NCBI GenBank assembly: GCA_964342835.1
Contig: CAYFGJ010000059.1
Span: 1 to 6,967 of the forward strand
DNA from: GCA-2716945 sp964342835
GTDB lineage: Bacteria > Pseudomonadota > Gammaproteobacteria > GCA-002705445 > GCA-002716945
Length of the DNA: 6,967 nt
Direction of reading: 5' to 3'
Positions 1 through 5,878 of the stretch are shown piece after piece (within the stretch, counting starts at the first letter, position 1; every line of letters begins with the position of its first letter). A program made the translations under genes and the position numbers. A model generated the notes under the pieces. It searched no databases. It was not told where the DNA came from and was given only the letters and a program-made list of their open reading frames with translations.

Positions 1-510
1 TTGAGATATATACTCATCTGTTAACTCTTGTATTTCTATAATATAATCTCTTTCAAAATCTTTAGATATTTTTTTTTCTTTCTCTAAATTATTTATCGAT
101 GTATTAGTATTTCTCCTAATGTTACGTAATGTAACCTTTGTATTTTCAGCTTCTTTTTTTACAATTTTAATAAGTTCATCTCTTCTTTCTTGAGTAAGAG
201 GTGGTATTTTAATATGTATAATAAGTCCATTTACAGTTGGTGTTATACCAAGTCCAGAGTCATTGATTGCTTTCTCTATTGCTGGAACAGCATTTTTATC
301 CCAAACATTTAACGAAATCGTTGTTGCGTCTGTAACTGTTATATTAGATAGTTGTTTTAAAGGAGTATTGGTATCAAAATAATCTGCTTCAATTTGATCT
401 AACATACTAGGATTTGGTCTACCGGCTCTAATTTTATTTAAAGCAAGATGAAGAACATCAAGCGTTTTGTTCATTGACACTTTAGTTTCTTTTTTTAAAT
501 CCTCAAACAT
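1..510 (-). CDS. frr: Ribosome recycling factor (RRF), C-terminus cut by window edge
   Basis: RRF acts with EF-G in the cytoplasm to split post-termination ribosomes so they can be reused. I translated the reverse strand from the ATG at 510 and got 170 codons open to the left edge. The family is usually about 185 residues (E. coli 185), so roughly the last 15 are missing. Recognisable family blocks are the N-terminal helix MFEDLKKETK, KIRAGRPNPSMLD near residues 27-39, TPLKQLSNITV near 49-59, the PPLTQERRDELIKIV block near 103-117, and LRNIRRN near 128-134. The last block keeps the arginines of the usual VRNVRRD motif, with Asp replaced by Asn. The start aligns with the E. coli N-terminus and is the first ATG after an in-frame TAA. 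It lies 9 bases after the tsf stop in the same reading frame, with no Shine-Dalgarno, so it is probably co-transcribed and translationally coupled. pyrH, which normally precedes frr, is missing here. Confidence 0.96.
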   Translation of the reverse strand, partial: MFEDLKKETKVSMNKTLDVLHLALNKIRAGRPNPSMLDQIEADYFDTNTPLKQLSNITVTDATTISLNVWDKNAVPAIEKAINDSGLGITPTVNGLIIHIKIPPLTQERRDELIKIVKKEAENTKVTLRNIRRNTNTSINNLEKEKKISKDFERDYIIEIQELTDEYISQ

Positions 511-519
511 GGAATGAAT

Positions 520-1398
520 TTATTTTATTTGACTATAAACTTCTTTAGCAAAATCATCATTATCTTTCTCAATACCATCGCCCAATTGATATCTATAATA
601 ACTAATAATTTTATTATTATTTAATATTTTCTTTAGATTTGTAGTTCCATCTTTTACAAATGGTTGATTCAATAATGTGTTATCATTTACAAATTTCTTA
701 ATTTTACCATCTAGTATATTTCTTTTAATTTCTTCTTTTTTGTTTATTTTGTCCAACTCTTTTTTATAAATTTCTTTCTCTGATGAAATAACTTGTGCGT
801 CAATACTATCTTGATCAAGAGCTATAGGATTCATAGCTACAATTTGCATACATATATCTTTCGCTAAACTATCATCTTTTTTTTCTAATACTACCATAGC
901 ACCTATTTTATCATTATGTACATATCCATTAATATAGCTATTAGATAACATTTTGACTATAAATCTTCTGATACGGATGTTTTCACCTATTTTAGCAATT
1001 AAATCAGTTCTTTTATTGTCAATTTCTTTAAATAATGGATTTTCATTTATTAATGATGAAAAATCATTACAACTAAAATCATCTTTAAAATTAAATTTAA
1101 TAATATTATCTTTTACATAGTTTACAAAAGCTTTAAAATCATCACTTCTTGCCACAAAATCTGTTTCAGAATTAATTTCTATTAGAATTGCTTTTTTTTC
1201 ATCATCAAAAAATTGTACAGAACCTTCGGCTGCAATCCTTAATGATTTTTTATCAGCAACAACACCCTGTTCAGAGCGCATTAATTTAATAGCTTCATCA
1301 ATATTGCCAGATGCTATCTCAAGATATTTTTTACAATCTAACATACCTGCGCCAGTTATATCTCTTAATTTCTTTAATAAATCTAAATTGTCATTCAT
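520..1398 (-). CDS. tsf: Elongation factor Ts (EF-Ts)
   Basis: EF-Ts is the guanine-nucleotide exchange factor that regenerates EF-Tu-GTP during translation. The 292-residue product is close to the E. coli length (283). The N-terminal UBA-like domain has LRDITGAGMLDCKKYL at residues 11-26. The EF-Tu-contacting TDFVAR motif is at 79-84, and IGENIRIRR, the usual signature, is at 137-145. The core continues with the GYVH/IGAMVVLE region (158-172) and the MQIVAMNP block (184-191). The C-terminal module has LLNQPFVKD at 242-250 and LGDGIEKDNDDFAKEV at 272-287. All family landmarks are present. The ATG overlaps the rpsB stop by 8 bases (ATGAATGA) and lacks a strong Shine-Dalgarno, which suggests translation coupled to rpsB. 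The usual rpsB-tsf order is kept, but frr follows directly. In E. coli, S2 represses rpsB and tsf together through the rpsB leader; similar control here is inference. Confidence 0.97.
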   Translation of the reverse strand: MNDNLDLLKKLRDITGAGMLDCKKYLEIASGNIDEAIKLMRSEQGVVADKKSLRIAAEGSVQFFDDEKKAILIEINSETDFVARSDDFKAFVNYVKDNIIKFNFKDDFSCNDFSSLINENPLFKEIDNKRTDLIAKIGENIRIRRFIVKMLSNSYINGYVHNDKIGAMVVLEKKDDSLAKDICMQIVAMNPIALDQDSIDAQVISSEKEIYKKELDKINKKEEIKRNILDGKIKKFVNDNTLLNQPFVKDGTTNLKKILNNNKIISYYRYQLGDGIEKDNDDFAKEVYSQIK

Positions 1399-2245
1399 CT
1401 TTCTTACTCTTTGATTCTGATTTATCTTTATTTGGTAGAGTAGTTTTCTTTTTTCTTATGGTTTTAGTTTGTTCAGATTTTGGTGCTACTTTTATGACTT
1501 GTTTCTTTTTGATTGATTTGGATCCGGTTGGTTGTTTTGCGGACGTTTGAGTTTGTTTTTTTATTGAACTTCTATTCTTAATAATGAGATCGGTAATATT
1601 TTTAACAAATAGTTCAATAGATGACATTGAATCATCATTTCCTGGAATCATATATTCAACCCCATCAAACGAATTATTGCTATCAACAAGAGCAATAACT
1701 GGTATATTTAACTTATTAGCTTCTTGAATAGCAATTTTTTCATATCTAGTATCAACTACAAATAATGCGTCGGGTAATTTTTGTAAATCTTTAATTCCAA
1801 ATAAATTTTTATCTAATTTAGCTATTTGTTTTTTCATTTTTAATGATTCTTTTTTTGTGATTTTATCGTTTTGTTTTGATGATAAATCATTCTTTAGTCC
1901 ATCTAATTTTGCAATAGACTTTTTAACTGTATCAAAGTTTGTTAGCATGCCGCCTAACCATCTGGTTGTTACATATGGCATACTTGCGTTTGTAGCATAT
2001 TTTTCAATAATTAATCTAGCTGCTCTTTTTGTTCCAACGAATAATATAGTTGAATTTGATGTGCTTAATTTTTGTATGAATTGTTGAGCTTCTTTATAAT
2101 GACTTACACTTTTTTCAAGATTAATGATATGAAGTTTTTTGTATGTTGTATATATGAAGGGACGCATTTTTGGATTCCAATATTTGGATTGATGCCCAAA
2201 ATGAACTCCTGCATCTATCATTTCTTTTATCGATATATCTGACAT
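1391..2245 (-). CDS. rpsB: 30S ribosomal protein S2 with lysine-rich C-terminal extension
   Basis: S2 is a component of the 30S subunit that binds late in assembly and is needed for S1 association. The start is well defined: MSDISIKEMIDAGVHFGHQ aligns with the E. coli N-terminus, the ATG has an upstream AGGAG, and the next in-frame upstream stop is TAG at 2264-2266. Conserved blocks are AGVHFGHQ (12-19), YWNPKMRPFIY (22-32), HIINLEKSV (39-47), ILFVGTKRAA (67-76), RWLGGMLTN (95-103), PDALFVVDTRYEKIAIQEA (158-176) and the MIPGNDDSMSSI block (199-210). The core ends near residue 227. The remaining 57 residues are low-complexity, with 18 Lys, one Arg and many Ser/Thr, so they are likely disordered and RNA-binding. 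This brings the protein to 284 residues against 241 in E. coli. The last codons overlap the tsf start. The block wording (HIINLEK, DGVEYMIPGNDD) is gamma/betaproteobacterial in style. Confidence 0.97.
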   Translation of the reverse strand: MSDISIKEMIDAGVHFGHQSKYWNPKMRPFIYTTYKKLHIINLEKSVSHYKEAQQFIQKLSTSNSTILFVGTKRAARLIIEKYATNASMPYVTTRWLGGMLTNFDTVKKSIAKLDGLKNDLSSKQNDKITKKESLKMKKQIAKLDKNLFGIKDLQKLPDALFVVDTRYEKIAIQEANKLNIPVIALVDSNNSFDGVEYMIPGNDDSMSSIELFVKNITDLIIKNRSSIKKQTQTSAKQPTGSKSIKKKQVIKVAPKSEQTKTIRKKKTTLPNKDKSESKSKKDE

Positions 2246-2260
2246 CTTTTTTACAAATTT

Positions 2261-2265
2261 CTCCT
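2261..2265 (-). promoter_or_regulatory. rpsB Shine-Dalgarno AGGAG, unusually distant from the start
   Basis: The reverse strand reads GGATAGGAGAAA upstream of rpsB. The AGGAG core is 15 bases from the ATG, longer than the common 5-9. No alternative start codon lies in frame between them, so the site belongs to rpsB. The GGATAGGAG stretch (2261-2269) is complementary, with G-U pairs, to leader bases from 2308-2316, so it could be masked in the mRNA (see findings). Confidence 0.7.
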
Positions 2266-2287
2266 ATCCAATAATACTCGTTTATTT

Positions 2288-2316
2288 ACTATAATGATAA
2301 TTCTATTAGATAGAAA
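2288..2316 (-). promoter_or_regulatory. Candidate proximal rpsB promoter
   Basis: On the reverse strand a -35-like TTTCTA (2311-2316, 3/6 matches to TTGACA) is followed after 17 bases by TATAGT (2288-2293, 5/6 matches to TATAAT). The transcript would begin near 2281, giving a leader of about 36 bases. Spacing is ideal, but such matches are common in AT-rich DNA. A transcript from here would exclude the nested inverted repeat at 2294-2327. Confidence 0.4.
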
Positions 2317-2327
2317 GTTTTTATCAT
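2294..2327. repeat. Nested inverted repeat in the rpsB/map divergent region
   Basis: Outer arms ATGATAA (2294-2300) and TTATCAT (2321-2327) are exact reverse complements. They enclose inner arms TTCTAT (2301-2306) and ATAGAA (2310-2315), also exact, around a 3-base TAG centre. Five bases (2316-2320) are unpaired on one side. As DNA it could be a dyad operator between the two promoters. As rpsB leader RNA it would form a 13-pair bulged hairpin. The arms contain only A-T pairs plus three G-C pairs, so its stability is modest. Its function is unknown. Confidence 0.5.
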
Positions 2328-2328
2328 A
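2323..2328 (-). promoter_or_regulatory. Candidate distal rpsB -10 element (TATGAT)
   Basis: The reverse strand has TATGAT (5/6 to TATAAT) with only a poor -35 upstream (TTTTTA at 18-base spacing). If used, transcription would start near 2316. The rpsB leader would then be about 70 bases and include the pyrimidine stretch complementary to the Shine-Dalgarno region. Confidence is low because the -35 is weak and the region is AT-rich. Confidence 0.25.
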
Positions 2329-2333
2329 TTTAG

Positions 2334-2361
2334 TTGGATACAACAATAAAAATCTGATAAT
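2334..2361 (+). promoter_or_regulatory. Candidate promoter of map-dapE
   Basis: TTGGAT (2334-2339, 3/6 to the -35 consensus) is followed after 16 bases by GATAAT (2356-2361, 5/6 to the -10 consensus). Transcription would start near 2368, giving a leader of about 27 bases before the map ATG. This is the best match upstream of map. No strong Shine-Dalgarno follows; only weak AAGTAAG precedes the ATG. Confidence 0.45.
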
Positions 2362-2394
2362 TTGTGCTAAAAAGTGTATTTTTAAGTAAGAATC

Positions 2395-3174
2395 ATGGCA
2401 AATATTAAATCTACATCAGAAATAGAAAAAATGAAAATCTCAGGTAACTTAGCATCTAGAGTTCTTGAGATGATTGCTGGTTATGTTAAACCTGGCATCT
2501 CTACTAATGAACTAGATGAAATATGTCATAATTATATTATAAATGATTTGAAAGCAATTCCTTCTCCTCTGAATTATAGAGGCTTTCCAAAATCTATTTG
2601 TACTTCAATCAATCATCAAGTTTGTCATGGAATTCCATCTAAAGAAAAAACCCTTAAAAATGGAGATATTGTAAATATTGATATTACTGTATGCAAAAAT
2701 GAATTTCATGGTGATACTAGCAAAATGTTTTTTGTTGGAAAACCATCCATACTAGCTAAAAGACTTTGTCAAGTAACAAGAGAATGTATGGTAAAAGCAA
2801 TAAAATTGGTTAAACCTGGTTTGCATGTTGGTGATATTGGTGCAGTAATTCAAGAACATGCATATAAAAATAATTTTACAGTGGTAAAAGATTATTGTGG
2901 ACATGGGATTGGTAAAAATTTTCATGAAGCTCCACAAATTCTCCACTATGGTATAAGAAATACTGGTATTATATTAAAAGAAGGTATGACTTTCACAATA
3001 GAACCAATGATAAATTCAGGAAAAGAAGAAACCAAAGTACTTAATGACGGGTGGACTGTTGTAACTAGGGATAGATCACTTTCAGCTCAATATGAACATA
3101 CCATATTAGTTACTAAAGATGGAAATGAAGTTCTAACCATAAGAAAAGAAGAGGATCCGTTTGAATTTAAATGA
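2395..3174 (+). CDS. map: Type I methionine aminopeptidase
   Basis: This cytoplasmic metalloenzyme removes the initiator Met from new proteins whose second residue is small, after deformylation. The 259-residue product matches the E. coli enzyme (264) in length and along its whole sequence. The five metal ligands of the pita-bread fold are visible: D96 in NIDITV, D107 in FHGDTSKMF, H170 in YCGHGIG, E203 in TIEPM and E234 in QYEHT. The catalytic histidines correspond to H78 (VCHGIP) and H177 (NFHEAP). The N-terminus (MANIKSTSEIEKMKISG) aligns well, supporting the ATG. There is no N-terminal zinc-finger extension, so it is the short bacterial form. It is divergent from rpsB, as in E. coli. Its stop overlaps the dapE start (ATGA), so the two are probably co-transcribed. 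In many gammaproteobacteria glnD follows map; here it does not. Confidence 0.98.
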   Translation: MANIKSTSEIEKMKISGNLASRVLEMIAGYVKPGISTNELDEICHNYIINDLKAIPSPLNYRGFPKSICTSINHQVCHGIPSKEKTLKNGDIVNIDITVCKNEFHGDTSKMFFVGKPSILAKRLCQVTRECMVKAIKLVKPGLHVGDIGAVIQEHAYKNNFTVVKDYCGHGIGKNFHEAPQILHYGIRNTGIILKEGMTFTIEPMINSGKEETKVLNDGWTVVTRDRSLSAQYEHTILVTKDGNEVLTIRKEEDPFEFK

Positions 3175-4301
3175 ATGATAAAATACTTAATACTTTAAAT
3201 GAACTAATTAAATTAAAATCAATAACACCCAATGATAATGGTTGTCAGAAATATATTTATGATTTTTTAAAGCCATTAGGATTTGAAAGAGAAATATTCA
3301 AATTCAATGATGTCAGTAATATAATTTTAAGAAAAGGAAATAAAAAACCAGTTCTTAGTTTTGTTGGACATACTGATGTTGTACCTGTAGGAGATGAATC
3401 TAAATGGTCTACCGATCCATTTAATTTAGAACAAAAAGGTAACAAGGTTTTTGGTAGGGGTGTTGCTGATATGAAAGGTAGTATAGCTTGCATGATGTGC
3501 GCAACTGAAGACTATATATTAAAGAATAAAAATTTTGATGGTACTTTACTTTTTATTTTTACAAGCGATGAGGAAGGTATAGCTGTTGATGGTATTCAAA
3601 GATTGGTTAAAGAAAGAGTATTAGATAAATATAACTTAGATTATTGTTTAGTTGGTGAACCTACTTCAAAAGAAAAATTTGGTGATACCATTAAAAATGG
3701 TAGAAGAGGATCATTATCTGGTGAATTAACCATAAAAGGATTACAAGGTCATATTGCATATCCACAAAATACTATTAATCCTATACATCTTTCTGGTCCG
3801 ATATTAAATCAATTAATATCTGAAAAATATGATGAAGGTGATGAATATTTTACACCAACATCTTTTCAAATCTCTAATATTAATGCTGGTTATGGTGTAG
3901 AAAATATTATACCCGGTGAAATTACTATAAAATTTAATTTTAGATATTCAAACCAAGTTAATCATAAAGAACTTATCGATAGAGTTGAAAATATTTTAGA
4001 CAAGTTTAATGTTGATTATCAAATTAATTGGAAACATTCTGGTGAACCTTACTTAACTACAAAAAAAGAATTTCTGCAAATATGTAAATCTGCTGTAGAA
4101 AATATAACTGGTATTACTCCTGTTGTTTCAACAGATGGAGGTACATCAGATGGAAGATTTATTGCTAAAATATGTAATCAAGTTATAGAATTTGGCCTAT
4201 TAAATGATTCAATACATAAAATTGATGAACACACAAATATAGATGATTTGGTTTCATTATCAAAAATTTATAAAAGAATATTATCTAACGTATTTAATTA
4301 G
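3171..4301 (+). CDS. dapE: Succinyl-diaminopimelate desuccinylase
   Basis: DapE hydrolyses N-succinyl-LL-2,6-diaminopimelate to LL-diaminopimelate and succinate in the succinylase branch of lysine and meso-DAP synthesis, feeding peptidoglycan. The 376-residue protein matches the E. coli length (375). It is an M20 di-zinc enzyme. Zinc ligands and the catalytic base are visible: H67 and D69 in GHTDVVP, bridging D100 in GVADMKG, E134/E135 in TSDEEG, E163 in VGEPTS and H349 in DSIHKIDE. H194 in GHIAYP lies in the dimerisation lid domain and matches the residue donated across the dimer in characterised DapE. The GGTSDGRF block (323-330), typical of DapE, argues against ArgE or CPG2-type relatives. 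The start overlaps map by 4 bases; GAGGA at 3151-3155 is a possible ribosome site 15 bases upstream. The TAG stop overlaps the convergent yejF stop. Confidence 0.96.
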   Translation: MNDKILNTLNELIKLKSITPNDNGCQKYIYDFLKPLGFEREIFKFNDVSNIILRKGNKKPVLSFVGHTDVVPVGDESKWSTDPFNLEQKGNKVFGRGVADMKGSIACMMCATEDYILKNKNFDGTLLFIFTSDEEGIAVDGIQRLVKERVLDKYNLDYCLVGEPTSKEKFGDTIKNGRRGSLSGELTIKGLQGHIAYPQNTINPIHLSGPILNQLISEKYDEGDEYFTPTSFQISNINAGYGVENIIPGEITIKFNFRYSNQVNHKELIDRVENILDKFNVDYQINWKHSGEPYLTTKKEFLQICKSAVENITGITPVVSTDGGTSDGRFIAKICNQVIEFGLLNDSIHKIDEHTNIDDLVSLSKIYKRILSNVFN

Positions 4302-5878
4302 AAATATGATGATTTTATTAGGCTTTTTGTATATTCAGTCTTAGGATTACTAAATATATTATCTGTATCATTAAATTCAACTATTTTTGATTCTTTAAGA
4401 ACATAAATTCTATGTGATATTGATCTGATTACTTTCAAGTCATGACTAATAAAACAATAACTAATTAAATATTTTTGCTGAAGATTAACGAGTAATTCTA
4501 ATATATTTTTCTGTACTAATACATCAAGTGCGCTTGTTGGTTCATCCAATATTATTAATTTTGGCTTCATAGATAATGCTCGTGCTATAGCTATTCTCTG
4601 TCTTTGTCCGCCAGAAAATTGATGTGGGTATCTATATAACATTGTTTTATCTAATCCAACTTCTTCCATTAAGCTTTCACAAATTTTATTAATTTTATAA
4701 TCAGATATATTTTGTTCAAATGATTTTATACCTTCAGACAATATCTCTTTAACAGATAATCTTGGAGATAAAGATGAATATGGATCTTGAAATACAATTT
4801 GAAAATCCTTTCTGCTTTTTCTTAATTCGTATGAATTTAAATTCTTTAAATTTGTATTATTTAGAAATATATCTCCATTATAATTTAATAACTGTAAAAT
4901 AGATAAAGCAAGAGTTGTTTTTCCTGAACCTGATTCTCCTACTATACCAATAGTTTCTCCTTCATTAAGATGCATGCATATATCTTGTAAAGCAGTAAAA
5001 TATTTACGTTTGTTTCTAAATAAACTGTTTTTAATTAAAAATTTACAATCAAGATTTTTAATCTTTAAGAGATTCTTTTTAAATATCTGTTTTTGCACAA
5101 TTCTTTTGGGTCTACTTGAAATTAATTCTTTTGTGTACCTATGTTTAGGGTGATTAAATATCTCATCACATGTTCCATATTCAATATTTTCTCCTTTATT
5201 TAAAATAAGAATATTATCAGCATAATTTCTTACTAAATCTAAATCATGTGAAATCAATATCAATGACATGTTATTTTCATTTTTAAGCATTTTAAGTAAA
5301 TCTAAAATCTGGGCCTGTAAAGTAACATCTAGTGCTGTTGTTGGCTCATCAGCTATCAATATATCTGGATTGCAAACTATCGACATAGCAATCATTACTC
5401 TTTGTCTTTGTCCTCCTGATAGCATATGAGGATAACTATTAGAAATTTTTTCAAAGTCATTTAAACCAGTTCTAATAAGTATTGATTTAGTAAGTTCGTT
5501 GATAAGGTTAATATCTTTTGTTATATGTAATTTAATAACTTCATGAATTTGAGTACGCACTGTTTGTACAGGATTTAGAGATAACATTGGTTCTTGAAAA
5601 ATCATAGATATTCTATTGCCCCTGATGGATTGTAAATTTTTTTCATCATATTCATATATATTATTATTGTTAAACAGAATATGATTTGCAGTAAGTGAAA
5701 AAATATCTTTATCTAACAATTGTGTTAAAGATAAACCTGTAAGTGTTTTACCTGAACCAGACTCACCAACTATCCCTAATGTTTCACCTCTTCGTAAAAC
5801 AAATGAAATATTTTGTAAGAAATTTTTTGTCTTTTCCTTATTGCTTATATTTAAATTTTCTACTTCTAATATATTCAT
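4298..5878 (-). CDS. yejF: Peptide ABC transporter ATP-binding protein, two fused ATPase domains (YejF-type)
   Basis: YejF is the cytoplasmic motor of the YejABEF peptide importer, with both ATPase domains in one chain (526 residues; E. coli about 529). NBD1 has Walker A GESGSGKT (38-45), Q-loop Q95 in FQEP, signature LSGGQRQR (153-160), Walker B ILIADEPT (173-180) and switch histidine H211. NBD2 has Walker A GESGSGKT (314-321), Q-loop Q364 in FQDP, signature FSGGQRQR (421-428), Walker B LIILDEPT (441-448) and H479. Both ATP sites therefore look competent. Each half ends with the peptide-transporter tail pattern (HPKHRYTKELI near 243-253; NPKTEYTKSLI near 511-521). The start ATG overlaps the yejE stop (ATGA) and no Shine-Dalgarno precedes it, so coupling is likely. 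The related GsiA or fused Dpp/Opp ATPases are alternatives, but the adjoining YejE and YejB favour YejF. In E. coli this system takes up microcin C; its natural substrate here is unknown. Confidence 0.92.
   Translation of the reverse strand: MNILEVENLNISNKEKTKNFLQNISFVLRRGETLGIVGESGSGKTLTGLSLTQLLDKDIFSLTANHILFNNNNIYEYDEKNLQSIRGNRISMIFQEPMLSLNPVQTVRTQIHEVIKLHITKDINLINELTKSILIRTGLNDFEKISNSYPHMLSGGQRQRVMIAMSIVCNPDILIADEPTTALDVTLQAQILDLLKMLKNENNMSLILISHDLDLVRNYADNILILNKGENIEYGTCDEIFNHPKHRYTKELISSRPKRIVQKQIFKKNLLKIKNLDCKFLIKNSLFRNKRKYFTALQDICMHLNEGETIGIVGESGSGKTTLALSILQLLNYNGDIFLNNTNLKNLNSYELRKSRKDFQIVFQDPYSSLSPRLSVKEILSEGIKSFEQNISDYKINKICESLMEEVGLDKTMLYRYPHQFSGGQRQRIAIARALSMKPKLIILDEPTSALDVLVQKNILELLVNLQQKYLISYCFISHDLKVIRSISHRIYVLKESKIVEFNDTDNIFSNPKTEYTKSLIKSSYF

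Noticed and set aside
60..90. T-rich run as a terminator
   Set aside because: It lies within the frr coding sequence, where Lys codons on the reverse strand produce T runs, and no stable stem precedes it.
480..510. Internal ATG of frr (codon 13) as the true start
   Set aside because: The first ATG gives the normal RRF N-terminal helix. The internal Met matches an internal Met in E. coli RRF (MDKC region), so a later start would remove conserved sequence.
1311..1550. Rightward open frame of 79 codons over the rpsB/tsf junction
   Set aside because: It is antisense to two well-supported genes. Its hydrophobic, Phe/Leu-rich translation is what the reverse of Lys/Ser-rich coding gives. It has no ribosome site and no recognisable family.
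1857..2087. Rightward open frame of 76 codons inside rpsB
   Set aside because: It lies fully antisense to conserved S2 core sequence, and its composition is explained by the reverse strand of S2.
1391..2245. Alphaproteobacterial (Pelagibacter-like) origin based on low G+C
   Set aside because: Base composition fits, but the S2, RRF and MetAP wording and the map/rpsB divergent order look gammaproteobacterial. Kept only as a weaker alternative, to be settled by phylogeny.
2752..2946. Leftward open frame of 64 codons inside map
   Set aside because: It is antisense to the conserved catalytic part of MetAP and shows no start signal or family features.
3175..3177. Second ATG just after the map stop as the dapE start
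   Set aside because: It is in a different frame from dapE. The ATG at 3171, overlapping the map TGA, is the one in frame with the conserved protein.
3257..3493. Leftward open frame of 78 codons inside dapE
   Set aside because: It is antisense to the metal-binding region of DapE, whose conservation explains the open frame.
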